64,000 nucleotides of DNA from Sulfurimicrobium lacus. GTDB taxonomy: Bacteria; Pseudomonadota; Gammaproteobacteria; Burkholderiales; Sulfuricellaceae. This document shows positions 53,854 to 62,633 of the stretch, in pieces (position 1 is the stretch's first letter; every line of letters starts with the position of its first letter). The stretch covers positions 248,001-312,000 of the forward strand of contig NZ_AP022853.1 in the NCBI RefSeq assembly GCF_011764585.1. Direction: 5' to 3'. Made by a program: the position numbers and the translations under genes. A model generated the notes under the pieces. It was not told the DNA's origin, did no database searches, and was given only the letters and a program-made list of their open reading frames with translations.

Positions 53854-54795
53854 ATGCCATTTTTCACCAAGAAAAAACAAGAACCCGGCTGGATGGCTAT
53901 TCAGTTCACGCCCGAGGGCACATGCCTGGCTCATGTGCGCCAGGTCACCGACAGCAAACCCCTGGTTACGTTTTGCGCCATTCAGCAAGGCGACTCAGCG
54001 GATGTCCATGTGCTGGATCGACTTGGAAAAGACACCCATCTCAATCGCTACCGCTGTACGTTCATGCTGAATCCCGGCGAGTATCAAATGCTGGTTGTCG
54101 AAGCGCCCAATGTTCCCGCGGCAGAGCTGAAAACAGCGGTGCGCTGGCGCATGAAGGACATGCTGGATTTTCCCGTGAGCGATGCCACGGTCGATGTGCT
54201 GGATATCCCCGCCGATAAAAATGCCCCTTCCCGCGCTCGCTCCCTGTTCGCCGTAGCTGCGCGCAATGAAATCATCCGCCACCGCATTGAGTCATTCGCT
54301 GCTGCGAAGTTGCCGGTTTCCGTGATCGATGTGCCCGAACTGGCGCAGCGCAACATCGCCGCCCTGCTGGAAGAACCGGGGCGCGGCCTGGCCCTGCTGT
54401 CGTTCGCCGAGGATGGCGGCTTGCTGACCTTTACCCGCGGCGGTGAGCTGTATTCCTCGCGCCATATCGAAATCCCGCTTTCCCAACTGATCCAGGCCGA
54501 CAGCGAGCAGCGCCAGCGCTATTTCGATCGCATTACGCTGGAGTTGCAGCGTTCGATGGACAGCTTCGAGCGCCAGTTCAGTTTCATTACCATCAGCAAG
54601 CTGGTGCTCGCGCCCTTGCCGCCCGAAGTCAATCTGGAAGCGTATCTGGCGTCCAACCTGTATTTGCCGGTGTCCACCATGAACCTGGACGAGGTGTTCG
54701 ACTTTTCCGCCGTTTCCGGCGTCGGGCCAGTGCAGCGGCAGCAGTGTTTCCTCGCTTTGGGTGCCGCATTGCGCACTGAGGAAGGCGCGCAATGA
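53854..54795 (+). CDS. mshI: MSHA biogenesis protein MshI (PilM-like)
   Basis: Actin-fold PilM-like cytoplasmic protein of 313 residues that forms part of the assembly platform. WMAIQFTPEGTCLAHV starts the fold; LNPGEYQMLVVEAPNVPAAEL is the MshI/PilM conserved region. The stop overlaps the following PilN-like gene by 4 bases. In Vibrio mshI heads the biogenesis half of the cluster, which here follows the pilin half. Confidence 0.85.
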   Translation: MPFFTKKKQEPGWMAIQFTPEGTCLAHVRQVTDSKPLVTFCAIQQGDSADVHVLDRLGKDTHLNRYRCTFMLNPGEYQMLVVEAPNVPAAELKTAVRWRMKDMLDFPVSDATVDVLDIPADKNAPSRARSLFAVAARNEIIRHRIESFAAAKLPVSVIDVPELAQRNIAALLEEPGRGLALLSFAEDGGLLTFTRGGELYSSRHIEIPLSQLIQADSEQRQRYFDRITLELQRSMDSFERQFSFITISKLVLAPLPPEVNLEAYLASNLYLPVSTMNLDEVFDFSAVSGVGPVQRQQCFLALGAALRTEEGAQ

Positions 54796-55430
54796 GCCAG
54801 CAGATCAATCTGTTCAACCCCGATTTCCGCAAGAAGCGCGAACTCTTTACCGCGCTCATGCTGCTCCAGGCGCTGGCCGTTTTGCTGGTTGTCATGGGCG
54901 GCGTATATGCCTATCAACTCCGCCAGACGCAGCAGTTGAACAAGCAGGCCAGGGATGGCGTTATCCAGCTCGAGCAGGAGCGCGTCCACCTGCTTAAAGT
55001 GGCGGCGGAATATGCGCCACGCGCCAAAAGCCAGGTACTGGAAAAGCGCGTGACCGAACTGGAGCTGCAGCTCAAGGGCGAGGAGGCGGTGCTGGAAGTG
55101 CTGCAAGGCGGCAGCCTGGGGAACACCGAGGGATATTCCGGCTATATGCGTGCCTTTGCGCGTCAGACTGTGAGCGGGCTGTGGCTGACAGGATTCAGTA
55201 TCCAGGGCGCAGGAAAAGACATGGCGATTGGCGGACGCACGTTACGGCCCGAACTGGTGCCTGCCTATATCCTGCGCCTGAATCAGGAGGCGGTGACCCA
55301 GGGGCGCGTTTTCTCCGCGCTGGAGATTCAGCAGCCGAAGGAAGAGCCGGCTACCAAGGATAAGCCGGCACAGACGCCGAATTATCTTGAATTCAACCTG
55401 CATTCGAATACGGCGGAGGGTGCCAAGTGA
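54792..55430 (+). CDS. PilN-like inner membrane protein of the MSHA platform
   Basis: Bitopic protein of 212 residues. The short cytoplasmic start QQINLFNPDFRKK is the PilN motif that contacts PilM-type proteins. A membrane helix (ALMLLQALAVLLVVMGGVYAY) is followed by a coiled coil (to about 105) and a small periplasmic domain. It overlaps mshI and mshJ by 4 bases each. Some genomes call this MshI2 or fuse it to MshI. Confidence 0.85.
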   Translation: MSQQINLFNPDFRKKRELFTALMLLQALAVLLVVMGGVYAYQLRQTQQLNKQARDGVIQLEQERVHLLKVAAEYAPRAKSQVLEKRVTELELQLKGEEAVLEVLQGGSLGNTEGYSGYMRAFARQTVSGLWLTGFSIQGAGKDMAIGGRTLRPELVPAYILRLNQEAVTQGRVFSALEIQQPKEEPATKDKPAQTPNYLEFNLHSNTAEGAK

Positions 55431-56131
55431 AACAGCAATGGCAGCGCCTTGCTGCAAAACTCGATGCACGCAACCAGCGCGAGCGGGCATTGATTTTCGT
55501 CATGGTGCTGGTGGTGGTGGCGAGCCTGCTCGATACCCTGCTGCTCACGCCGATGCGGGCCAAAAAGAAAGCGGCCATGCAGGAAGTCGCAACGCAGCAG
55601 GAACAGTTGCAGACCTTGCGCAGCCAGATTCAGGCAGCCATGAGCGGGGGGAAGATCGACCCCGATGCGTCCACCCGCGTTCAACTGGCGGGGCTGGAAC
55701 AGAAGCTGGCGCAGAGTCGTGGCGCTTTGCAAAGCGTGCAGCAAGGCCTGGTCCCGCCGGACAAGATGGCGCGCTTGCTGCAGGATGTGCTGACGCAAAA
55801 CCACGGCTTGAAGCTGGTGTCGCTCAAGACGCTGCCGGTGAGCAATGTGGTGGAGATCGCTGAAAGCGCGCCAGCGGCAGCAACCCAGGCTTCCCAGGGC
55901 AAGGCTGTTGAACCGCCCAAGGCAAGCGGCCCAGCCATTTACAAGCATGGGGTGGAAATTTCCGTCAGCGGCAGCTATGCCGAGTTGACGCAATATCTGG
56001 ATACCCTGGAAAAACTCCCCTGGCGGATGTTCTGGGGCAAAGCCGAGATGCGGGTTGAAGCCTACCCGCGCATTACCCTGACGATTACCCTCTATACGCT
56101 GAGCATGGACAAGACATGGCTAAGCGTCTGA
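55427..56131 (+). CDS. mshJ: MSHA biogenesis protein MshJ (PilO-like)
   Basis: Bitopic protein of 234 residues: short cytoplasmic segment (QRLAAKLDARNQRER), one helix (ALIFVMVLVVVASLLDTLLL), a coiled coil and a PilO-like ferredoxin fold (GVEISVSGSYAELTQYLDTLEKLPWRMFW). It pairs with the PilN-like protein in the inner membrane. It overlaps mshK by 16 bases. Confidence 0.85.
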   Translation: MKQQWQRLAAKLDARNQRERALIFVMVLVVVASLLDTLLLTPMRAKKKAAMQEVATQQEQLQTLRSQIQAAMSGGKIDPDASTRVQLAGLEQKLAQSRGALQSVQQGLVPPDKMARLLQDVLTQNHGLKLVSLKTLPVSNVVEIAESAPAAATQASQGKAVEPPKASGPAIYKHGVEISVSGSYAELTQYLDTLEKLPWRMFWGKAEMRVEAYPRITLTITLYTLSMDKTWLSV

Positions 56132-56529
56132 TTCAAAAGATTATCGCTGCCGCGCTGGGATGGGCGGCAATACAAGTGGCAGTGGCAGAAGGCCTGCCCG
56201 ATCCCACGCGTCCGGCGCAGGAGGCCGGGTTTTCCGCGGGCGGCAACGCTGCTCCGGATGCCGGTCCCGTGCTGCAATCGGTCAAGATCGCCGCTGGTCG
56301 CAGGACGGCAGTGATCAGCGGGCAAGTGGTGGCGGAAGGCGAACGCTTCGGCACGGCGAAGGTGGTTGGCATCAGCGAAAGCGAAGTGGTTCTGCTGGGG
56401 CCGGAAGGACGGCAGACGCTCAAGCTCTTCCCCGGCGTGGAAAAGCGTGCCGCCCAGCCAAAGCAGGAGCCGCATCCCGCGCGCAGCAAGCACAAATCAA
56501 AACGACACACTGAGCAAAAGGCACCATGA
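56116..56529 (+). CDS. mshK: MSHA biogenesis protein MshK
   Basis: Periplasmic protein of 137 residues with a signal peptide (IIAAALGWAAIQVAVAEG) and the DPTRPAQ segment found in MshK and in the GspC/PilP-like homology region, followed by LQSVKIAAGRRTAVISG. It should link the inner membrane platform to the secretin MshL. The tail is Lys- and His-rich. The end overlaps mshL by 4 bases. Confidence 0.82.
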   Translation: MAKRLIQKIIAAALGWAAIQVAVAEGLPDPTRPAQEAGFSAGGNAAPDAGPVLQSVKIAAGRRTAVISGQVVAEGERFGTAKVVGISESEVVLLGPEGRQTLKLFPGVEKRAAQPKQEPHPARSKHKSKRHTEQKAP

Positions 56530-58400
56530 TGCGCAATGCATATTTAGCGGTACTTGTTATTCTTGTTCTGGCCGGATGTTCGGCAACGCCGCCAAAGCAC
56601 GGTACGACTTTCGACCAGATCAGCGCCGAAATGAACAAGGCTGGCCAGGACCGGGTCAAGCCGGCACAGGCCGACGTCGTAGGGGCCGCGCTGCTGCCCC
56701 CACTCAAGGTCGAGATGCCCAAGGCCGGCGGGAAGCCGCTCGAGCAGCGCTTCGACCTGGTGGTCAGCAACGCGCCCGCCGGGCAGGTGTTCATGGGCAT
56801 CGTGAACGGCACGCGCTACAGCATGCTGGTGCACCCGGACGTGATCGGCACCATCTCCGTCCACTTGAAGGATGTCACGGTATTCGAAGCGCTCGACGCG
56901 ATCCGCGAAATTTACGGCTACGATTACAAGGTCGAGGGCACCCGCATCTACATCGAGCCGCTGTCCATGCAGACGCGGATTTACAAGGTCAATTACCTGA
57001 TCGGGCGCCGCAGCGGTACCTCGGACACGCGAGTGTATTCCGGTTCCGTCAGTAGCGCGCCAGCGCCCAGCACCAGTACCGGGACGACTTCGACAACCAG
57101 CGGCGGCACATCATCGCCGCAGGATGGCAGTTCGATCTATACCACCACGCGCAACGATTTCTGGGCGGACCTGGAGGACTCGGTGCGCACGGTTGTCGGC
57201 TGCAAAATGCCCACGCGTTCGATGGGCGGCGGGGCTTCTCCAGCCGGAATGACGGGTGGCGCGGCTGCCCAGCGAAATGTGGAAACTGTCTCCGGCCGCG
57301 GTGTCGAGGGTTGCGACGGCGGGCGCAGCGTGGTCGTGAGCCCGCAGTCCGGCATGGTGGTGGTGCGCGCCGAACCGGCGCAACTGCGCGACGTGTCGGC
57401 ATTCCTCAGCGCTTCGCAGATTTCGGTGGAGCGCCAGGTGATCCTGGAAGCCAAGATTATCGAGGTGACGTTGAGCGACGGCTACCAGGCCGGCGTTAAC
57501 TGGGGCGCCTTCCGCACCGGCTCGAATACGCGTCTCAGCACAGGTAGCGCGAATCCCGGAACGGTCTTGCAGACCAATGGTTCTCTCGCTACCGGCGCGT
57601 CCGCGATTGATACGGTTGCGGGGACCTTTACGAACCCATCGTTGAGCGCATTGCCCGGCACCAATCTCGTGACCAACCCGACTAATGTCGCGGGTTTGTT
57701 CGGCCTTGCGTTCCAGACCAGCAATTTTGCCGCGTTGATCCAGTTCCTCGAAACCCAGGGTAATGTGCAGGTGCTTTCCAGTCCGCGTATCGCTACCTTG
57801 AACAACCAGAAGGCGGTGTTGAAAGTCGGTGTGGACGAGTTTTTCGTGACAAACGTGACTACCACGACCACCACCGGAACTGCCACCACCAGCACTCCTT
57901 CGGTGACCTTGCAGCCCTTCTTTTCCGGCATCGCCCTGGACGTGACGCCACAGATCGATGAAAACAACAACATCACTTTGCATATCCACCCCACTGTGAG
58001 CAAGGTGACTACCGTCAACAAGACCGTGGATCTCGGCACGGCCGGCTCCATGAATTTGCCGCTGGCCTCCAGCAACGTATCGGAAACCGACAGCATCGTG
58101 CGCGCCCAGGACGGCCAGATCGTGGCGATCGGCGGCCTGATGAAGCAAACCATGAACGAGGATCGCTCCCAGGTGCCGGGTGCGGGTGACGCGCCCTTCC
58201 TCGGTGCACTGTTCCGCCACACGAATCAAAGTTCGGTCAAAACCGAACTGGTGATCCTGCTCAAGCCCACCGTGATTCAGGACGACAACAGCTGGCAACG
58301 CGATATCCTGGAAAGCCAGCGCCGCATCCAGAAGATGAATCGCGGTTTCTCCTACGGTGGCAAGGCTGAAGTCTTTGGGGTCGGAGCAGAAAAGCAGTGA
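56526..58400 (+). CDS. mshL: MSHA secretin MshL
   Basis: Outer membrane ring-forming secretin of 624 residues. A lipoprotein signal ends LVLAGC (C18). N-domains are at about 60-160, a Ser/Thr/Gly-rich loop follows (about 175-215), and the secretin core lies at about 300-595 with VQVLSSPRIATLNNQKAVLKVG and DGQIVAIGGLMKQ. The insert SVTLQPFFSGIALDVTPQIDEN is the conserved barrel strand. It is the exit pore for the pilus. Confidence 0.93.
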   Translation: MMRNAYLAVLVILVLAGCSATPPKHGTTFDQISAEMNKAGQDRVKPAQADVVGAALLPPLKVEMPKAGGKPLEQRFDLVVSNAPAGQVFMGIVNGTRYSMLVHPDVIGTISVHLKDVTVFEALDAIREIYGYDYKVEGTRIYIEPLSMQTRIYKVNYLIGRRSGTSDTRVYSGSVSSAPAPSTSTGTTSTTSGGTSSPQDGSSIYTTTRNDFWADLEDSVRTVVGCKMPTRSMGGGASPAGMTGGAAAQRNVETVSGRGVEGCDGGRSVVVSPQSGMVVVRAEPAQLRDVSAFLSASQISVERQVILEAKIIEVTLSDGYQAGVNWGAFRTGSNTRLSTGSANPGTVLQTNGSLATGASAIDTVAGTFTNPSLSALPGTNLVTNPTNVAGLFGLAFQTSNFAALIQFLETQGNVQVLSSPRIATLNNQKAVLKVGVDEFFVTNVTTTTTTGTATTSTPSVTLQPFFSGIALDVTPQIDENNNITLHIHPTVSKVTTVNKTVDLGTAGSMNLPLASSNVSETDSIVRAQDGQIVAIGGLMKQTMNEDRSQVPGAGDAPFLGALFRHTNQSSVKTELVILLKPTVIQDDNSWQRDILESQRRIQKMNRGFSYGGKAEVFGVGAEKQ

Positions 58401-58427
58401 TAGTGGCGCTCGTTAACGAGCATTAAC

Positions 58428-59258
58428 ATGTATCAGGAATTCTTCGGCCTGCACGAACTTCCCTTCGGTATCACCCCCGATACCAGTTTTTTCTTCGCCT
58501 TCAGCAGTTACCAGGAAGCGCTCAATACCCTCCTGGTAGCGGCGCGCACCGGTGAAGGCTTCATCAAGATTACCGGCGAAGTGGGTACCGGAAAGACGCT
58601 GCTGTGCCGCAAGTTCATGGCCAGCCTCGGCGGCGATTTCGTGACCGCCTATATCCCCAATCCCTATCTCGAACCGCGTACGCTGCTGCTGGCCGTGGCA
58701 GAGGACCTGCGCATCCATTTGGCACCCGGAATTGACCAGCATCATTTACTCAAGGCGCTGACTTTGGGGCTGCTCAATTTTGCGCGCGATGGGAAGCGCG
58801 TGCTGCTGTGCCTCGACGAGGTCCAGGCCATGCCGCTGGAGACCATGGAGGCATTGCGGCTGCTCACCAACCTGGAAACGGAAAAGCGCAAATTGCTGCA
58901 GATCGTGCTGTTCGGCCAACCGGAACTGGACGACAAGCTGGATCAGGAGTCGGTCCGCCAGCTCAAGCAACGTATCACTTTTCATTATCGGCTCGGTGCC
59001 TTGAGGCGCGACGAACTTGACAGTTACGTCGCGCACCGGCTTGCCATGGCGGGCAATCGCGGAGCGCAACTGTTCAGCCGGGCCGCCTTGAGTCAGCTGC
59101 ACCGCGCCAGCGGCGGCGTGCCACGGCTGGTGAACATTCTCGCCCACAAGGCGCTGTTGCTGACTTATGGCGAAGGCAGGGGGCAGGCCGAGAAAAAGCA
59201 TGTGCGTGCGGCCATAGCGGACACGCCGGCCGCGAAGCAAACCCGTTGGTGGTGGTAA
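58428..59258 (+). CDS. mshM: MSHA ATPase MshM (ExeA-like AAA)
   Basis: AAA ATPase of 276 residues. MYQEFFGLHELPFGITPDTSFFF starts ExeA/MshM proteins; Walker A is GEVGTGKT, Walker B is VLLCLDEVQAMP and the C-terminal ASGGVPRLVNILAHKALLLTYGEG is the sensor-2 lid. ExeA-type proteins help secretin assembly through peptidoglycan; here the peptidoglycan-binding part is absent, as is usual for MshM. Confidence 0.9.
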   Translation: MYQEFFGLHELPFGITPDTSFFFAFSSYQEALNTLLVAARTGEGFIKITGEVGTGKTLLCRKFMASLGGDFVTAYIPNPYLEPRTLLLAVAEDLRIHLAPGIDQHHLLKALTLGLLNFARDGKRVLLCLDEVQAMPLETMEALRLLTNLETEKRKLLQIVLFGQPELDDKLDQESVRQLKQRITFHYRLGALRRDELDSYVAHRLAMAGNRGAQLFSRAALSQLHRASGGVPRLVNILAHKALLLTYGEGRGQAEKKHVRAAIADTPAAKQTRWWW

Positions 59259-59268
59259 GGAAAAAGCG

Positions 59269-60324
59269 ATGAGCGTAATCAATCAAATGCTGCAGGAACT
59301 GGAGCAGCGTCGTGCCGACGCCGGCACGTCGGCAGCGCAGGTGCGCGCGGTGGCGGGGCAGCGGCGGCATAACACGGTGCGATGGATTGCGCTGGCAACA
59401 GGTGTGGTTGTCATCGCCGTGCTTGGCTATTGGATGCTCGGCCGACAGGAGGTGAAAATGCCTGTGCCACCTCCGGCGCCGGTTACTGCGCGTCCTTCAG
59501 CGCCGCCGTCCTTGCCGCCGCATGAACAAATGCCGCAGGTACTGCAACTGGCGGGAGAGCTTGGCCACTTGCCGGCGGTGAGCGACGCGCCGGCTAGTCG
59601 TCCTGTACCGGCGCCTCGCCCTCCAGTCGAGGGAAAGGCTCTCGTCGCCGCAGTTGCGGAGAATCCACCCAGGACGACAGCTGACTTACCGAAACCGGCG
59701 AAGGTGGCGGACCCCGTGCAGCCGGTAGAAATCAGCAAGGAAATCAAGCAGATCAGCCCCCAGCAGCGCGCCGAGAACGCTTACCGCACGGCCTACGCCA
59801 GCCTGCAGCAGGGACGCATGGGCGAAGCGGAAGATAGTCTGCGGCAGGCCCTGCAGTTCGATCCGCGTCATGCTGCGGCAAGGCAGGCGCTGGCGGCGCT
59901 GCTGGTGGAGGCTAAGCAGCTTGGCCGTGCGGAGCAGTTGCTGCAGCAAGGGCTGGAACTCCAGCCCGGCCATTCAGGGTATGCCATGACCCTGGCCAGA
60001 TTGCAGGTGGAGCGCGGCGATGTCCCCGCGGCGCTGGCGACCTTGCAGCGCAATCCGCCAAGCGGCGAAAATGCCGAGTACCATGGCTTCATGGCGGCGC
60101 TGCTGCAGCGGGTCGAGCGCCACAAGGAGGCCATCGAGCAATACCAGGCCGCGCTGCGCTCGAACCCGGGCGCGGGGCCGTGGCTATTGGGGCTGGGCAT
60201 CTCGCTCCAGGCTGACAATCAGCCAGCCAAGGCGGCCGACGCGTTTCGCCGCGCCAAATCCAGCGCTTCGCTGAGTCCGGAACTGCAGGCTTTCGCCGAG
60301 CAACGCTTGAGGCAGGTGCAGTAG
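59269..60324 (+). CDS. mshN: MSHA biogenesis TPR protein MshN
   Basis: Membrane-anchored protein of 351 residues: MSVINQMLQELEQRRAD start typical of MshN, one helix (IALATGVVVIAVLGYWML), a Pro-rich linker, then several TPR repeats from about 165 (NAYRTAYASLQQGRMGEAEDSL). It ends the pilus cluster; an AGCTATCAGC inverted repeat follows. Confidence 0.88.
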   Translation: MSVINQMLQELEQRRADAGTSAAQVRAVAGQRRHNTVRWIALATGVVVIAVLGYWMLGRQEVKMPVPPPAPVTARPSAPPSLPPHEQMPQVLQLAGELGHLPAVSDAPASRPVPAPRPPVEGKALVAAVAENPPRTTADLPKPAKVADPVQPVEISKEIKQISPQQRAENAYRTAYASLQQGRMGEAEDSLRQALQFDPRHAAARQALAALLVEAKQLGRAEQLLQQGLELQPGHSGYAMTLARLQVERGDVPAALATLQRNPPSGENAEYHGFMAALLQRVERHKEAIEQYQAALRSNPGAGPWLLGLGISLQADNQPAKAADAFRRAKSSASLSPELQAFAEQRLRQVQ

Positions 60325-60331
60325 AGCAGTC

Positions 60332-60397
60332 AGCCATCAGCTATCAGCTTTCAGCTAAACCGGTTCTGCTCTTGCTGATAGCTGATAGCTGATAGCT
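60332..60397. repeat. AGCTATCAGC inverted repeat between mshN and comF
   Basis: The left arm at 60332-60355 and right arm at 60374-60397 each contain three copies of an 8-base unit (AGCTATC-type) and are inverted copies at 22 of 24 positions, with an 18-base loop. The comF stop codon overlaps the end of the right arm. It is the longest empty copy of the repeat seen here. Confidence 0.85.
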
Positions 60398-61109
60398 ATT
60401 TCCCCACCGTCCTTGCCACTACCCACGCACTGATTTCCCTCGCCCCTTGTCGGCGCAGCGTCAGCGCCAGTTCACGCAGACTGGCGCCGGTGGTCATGAC
60501 ATCATCCAGGATCGCCACATGCTTGCCCTGCAAATCCAGCGAACAGGTAAATGCGCCGCGCAGATTGCCCGCGCGCTTCTTTAACGGCAAACCGACTTGT
60601 GGGACGGTGGCGCGAATGCGTTCGGCGCCATGCGTCAGGAGCGGGATATCCAGACGTCGTGCCACGATTTTCGCCAGTTCCAGCGCCTGGTTGAAGCCGC
60701 GCTCCCTGAGCCGCAACGGGTGCAGCGGCATGGCGATCAGGACATCGGGGCGCGGGGCGGCAGATACCTGCTGTGCCAGCGCCGTCGCGAGCGGCACGAG
60801 GACGGCGAGCTGGTGCCCGTACTTGAGCGCCTGAATCAGGGTGTCGAGCGGAAAGTCGTAAGTGAACGCTGCCAGGGTCCGCTCGAATGCCGGAGTCTGC
60901 TGCAGGCAATGGCCGCAAAGCGTTCCCCCTGTGGTGGGTAGGGCGCAACGCGGACATTGCGGGGTCCGGTGCCAGGGCAGGTCGGCGTGGCACGCCGGAC
61001 AAAGCGCCTCCCGGCCACTCGGTGCTCCGCATAGCAGGCAGTCGTGAGGCAGGATGATGTGATTAAAATATGCGCAGCCGTTTAAAATCGTGCTGCTATA
61101 ATTTGACAA
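60396..61109 (-). CDS. comF: ComF/GntX family phosphoribosyltransferase-like protein
   Basis: Protein of up to 237 residues. A zinc-ribbon-like N-terminus has CLLCG, CPAC, CPRC and CGHC; a phosphoribosyltransferase domain follows with VAILDDVMTTGASLRE. ComF proteins act in DNA uptake or carbon metabolism, role unsettled. The only start upstream of the first zinc cysteines is TTG at 61109; no ATG or GTG is found in frame, so the true start could be a rare codon. The stop is repeat-derived. Confidence 0.87.
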   Translation of the reverse strand: MSNYSSTILNGCAYFNHIILPHDCLLCGAPSGREALCPACHADLPWHRTPQCPRCALPTTGGTLCGHCLQQTPAFERTLAAFTYDFPLDTLIQALKYGHQLAVLVPLATALAQQVSAAPRPDVLIAMPLHPLRLRERGFNQALELAKIVARRLDIPLLTHGAERIRATVPQVGLPLKKRAGNLRGAFTCSLDLQGKHVAILDDVMTTGASLRELALTLRRQGAREISAWVVARTVGK

Positions 61110-61137
61110 CTTCAGCGCAATCCTTAATGATTGCGCT
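61097..61137 (+). promoter_or_regulatory. -10 box and inverted repeat in the leader of the biotin operon
   Basis: TATAAT at 61097-61102 is followed by a 9-base perfect inverted repeat (AGCGCAATC at 61114-61122, GATTGCGCT at 61129-61137) just before the first gene. The stem precedes a TTTT stretch and could act as an attenuator or operator. It does not match the BirA operator of enteric bacteria. No good -35 is seen. Confidence 0.5.
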
Positions 61138-61167
61138 CGATTTTATCACTGGCGCAGCCCTTGAAAC

Positions 61168-61557
61168 ATGGAACAGAAAAAACACCTCAGCGCCAATAGC
61201 CAGCGCTTCTCCGCTCGGATTTTCAACATCGCCAGCATGGTGGCAAGCGCCATCCCGCCGCTGCTGATGATCTGGATCGCGGCGTCGATTTTCGTCTACG
61301 CATCGGTGGCCCATCATCCGAATCCTCGGGTAGTGCATTACAACCGCATCGCGGGCTATCGTTTTTATGGCGTGGCGGGCTCCATGGTCGTTTTTGGACA
61401 GCCGATCTACGGCCTGTTCGGCAACTGGCATGGGCTGGTTGCAGTGTGGGGAATTATTGCACTGGTGGTTATTCCTTTGGGACTCCGCGACTTGGTCAGG
61501 GTGCAGCGGGAAGATTGGCAGGACATGGATATCAGCGAGGCGAAAACACATGAATAA
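61168..61557 (+). CDS. Small membrane protein at the head of the biotin operon
   Basis: Protein of 129 residues with two membrane helices ([20 protein letters not shown] and [17 protein letters not shown]) and a charged tail. I do not recognise the family. It overlaps bioB by 8 bases, so its translation is coupled to biotin synthesis; a transport or regulatory role is a guess. ATG 61168 lies 30 bases after the leader stem. Confidence 0.7.
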   Translation: MEQKKHLSANSQRFSARIFNIASMVASAIPPLLMIWIAASIFVYASVAHHPNPRVVHYNRIAGYRFYGVAGSMVVFGQPIYGLFGNWHGLVAVWGIIALVVIPLGLRDLVRVQREDWQDMDISEAKTHE

Positions 61558-62521
61558 CGCAACAGCCCTTAAGCAGGTTACCAATTCACCCTGGACGGTG
61601 GCGCAGATCGAGACGCTTTTCGCCATGCCCTTCAGCGACCTGATTTTCAAGGCGCAGACGGTGCATCGCGAGCATTTCGACCCCAACGAGGTGCAGGTCA
61701 GCACGTTGCTGTCGATCAAGACCGGCGGCTGTTCCGAAGATTGCGGCTACTGCTCGCAGTCCGCGCACCACGACACGCCGGTGGAACGCGAACCGCTGCT
61801 GAAGCTCGACGAGGTCGTTTCCGCCGCCGCCAAGGCCAAGGAAAGTGGCGCCACCCGTTTCTGCATGGGCGCCGCCTGGCGCGGCCCGCAGCAGAAGGAC
61901 CTGGTGTCGGTGCTGGAAATGGTGCGCGCGGTCAAGGCGATGGGGCTGGAAACCTGCGTCACCCTCGGCATGCTCAAGGAAGAGCAGGCGGCCCAGCTCA
62001 AGGACGCCGGACTCGACTACTACAACCACAATCTGGACACCGCCCCCGAGTTCTACGGCCAGGTGATCACCACACACACGCACCAGGACCGTCTCGACAC
62101 CCTGGGCCGGGTGCGCAAGGCCGGCATCAAGGTGTGCAGCGGCGGCATCGTCGGCATGGGCGAATCGCGCACCCAGCGCGCGGCGCTCATCGCCCAGCTG
62201 GCCAATCTCGACCCGGTCCCCGAGTCGGTGCCAATCAACATGCTGGTGCAGGTCGAAGGCACGCCGCTGAAGAACGCGGAGACACTTGATCCGCTGGAGT
62301 TCGTGCGCACCGTCGCGGTGGCGCGCATCACCATGCCCTCCAGCCTGGTGCGGCTTTCCGCGGGGCGAGGCGAGATGGCGGAAAGCCTGCAGGCGCTGTG
62401 CTTCCTGGCCGGCGCGAACTCCATTTTCTACGGCGAGAAGCTGCTCACCACCGGCAACCCCGATACCGACGCAGACCAGGCCCTGTTCGACAAGCTCGGC
62501 ATTCGTGCCATGGCGGCGTGA
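61550..62521 (+). CDS. bioB: Biotin synthase
   Basis: Radical SAM enzyme of 323 residues inserting sulfur into dethiobiotin. The cluster-binding CxxxCxxC is [49 protein letters not shown] and RLSAGRGEM follow in order. The ATG at 61550 overlaps the upstream gene. The bioF gene lies 112 bases downstream, the gap filled by an inverted repeat. Confidence 0.96.
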   Translation: MNNATALKQVTNSPWTVAQIETLFAMPFSDLIFKAQTVHREHFDPNEVQVSTLLSIKTGGCSEDCGYCSQSAHHDTPVEREPLLKLDEVVSAAAKAKESGATRFCMGAAWRGPQQKDLVSVLEMVRAVKAMGLETCVTLGMLKEEQAAQLKDAGLDYYNHNLDTAPEFYGQVITTHTHQDRLDTLGRVRKAGIKVCSGGIVGMGESRTQRAALIAQLANLDPVPESVPINMLVQVEGTPLKNAETLDPLEFVRTVAVARITMPSSLVRLSAGRGEMAESLQALCFLAGANSIFYGEKLLTTGNPDTDADQALFDKLGIRAMAA

Positions 62522-62542
62522 GCGGATCGTTACTCACCCATT

Positions 62543-62601
62543 AAGGACGCGAAGGTGCGCGAAGTAGTGAATTTGCTTCCCTTGCGTACCTTCGCGTCCT
62601 T
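62543..62601. repeat. Inverted repeat (AAGGACGCGAAGG type) between bioB and bioF
   Basis: The left arm at 62543-62564 and right arm at 62581-62601 are inverted copies with one extra base and one or two changes; the loop is 16 bases. The arms are built of GCGAAGG/GCGCGAAG short units. It has the same layout as the AGCTATCAGC and GTGAGGG repeats but its own sequence. Transcription from bioB must read through it to reach bioF. Confidence 0.85.
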
Positions 62602-62633
62602 TGCGGTGAAAGACTCTTCCCAACCTGACTACT

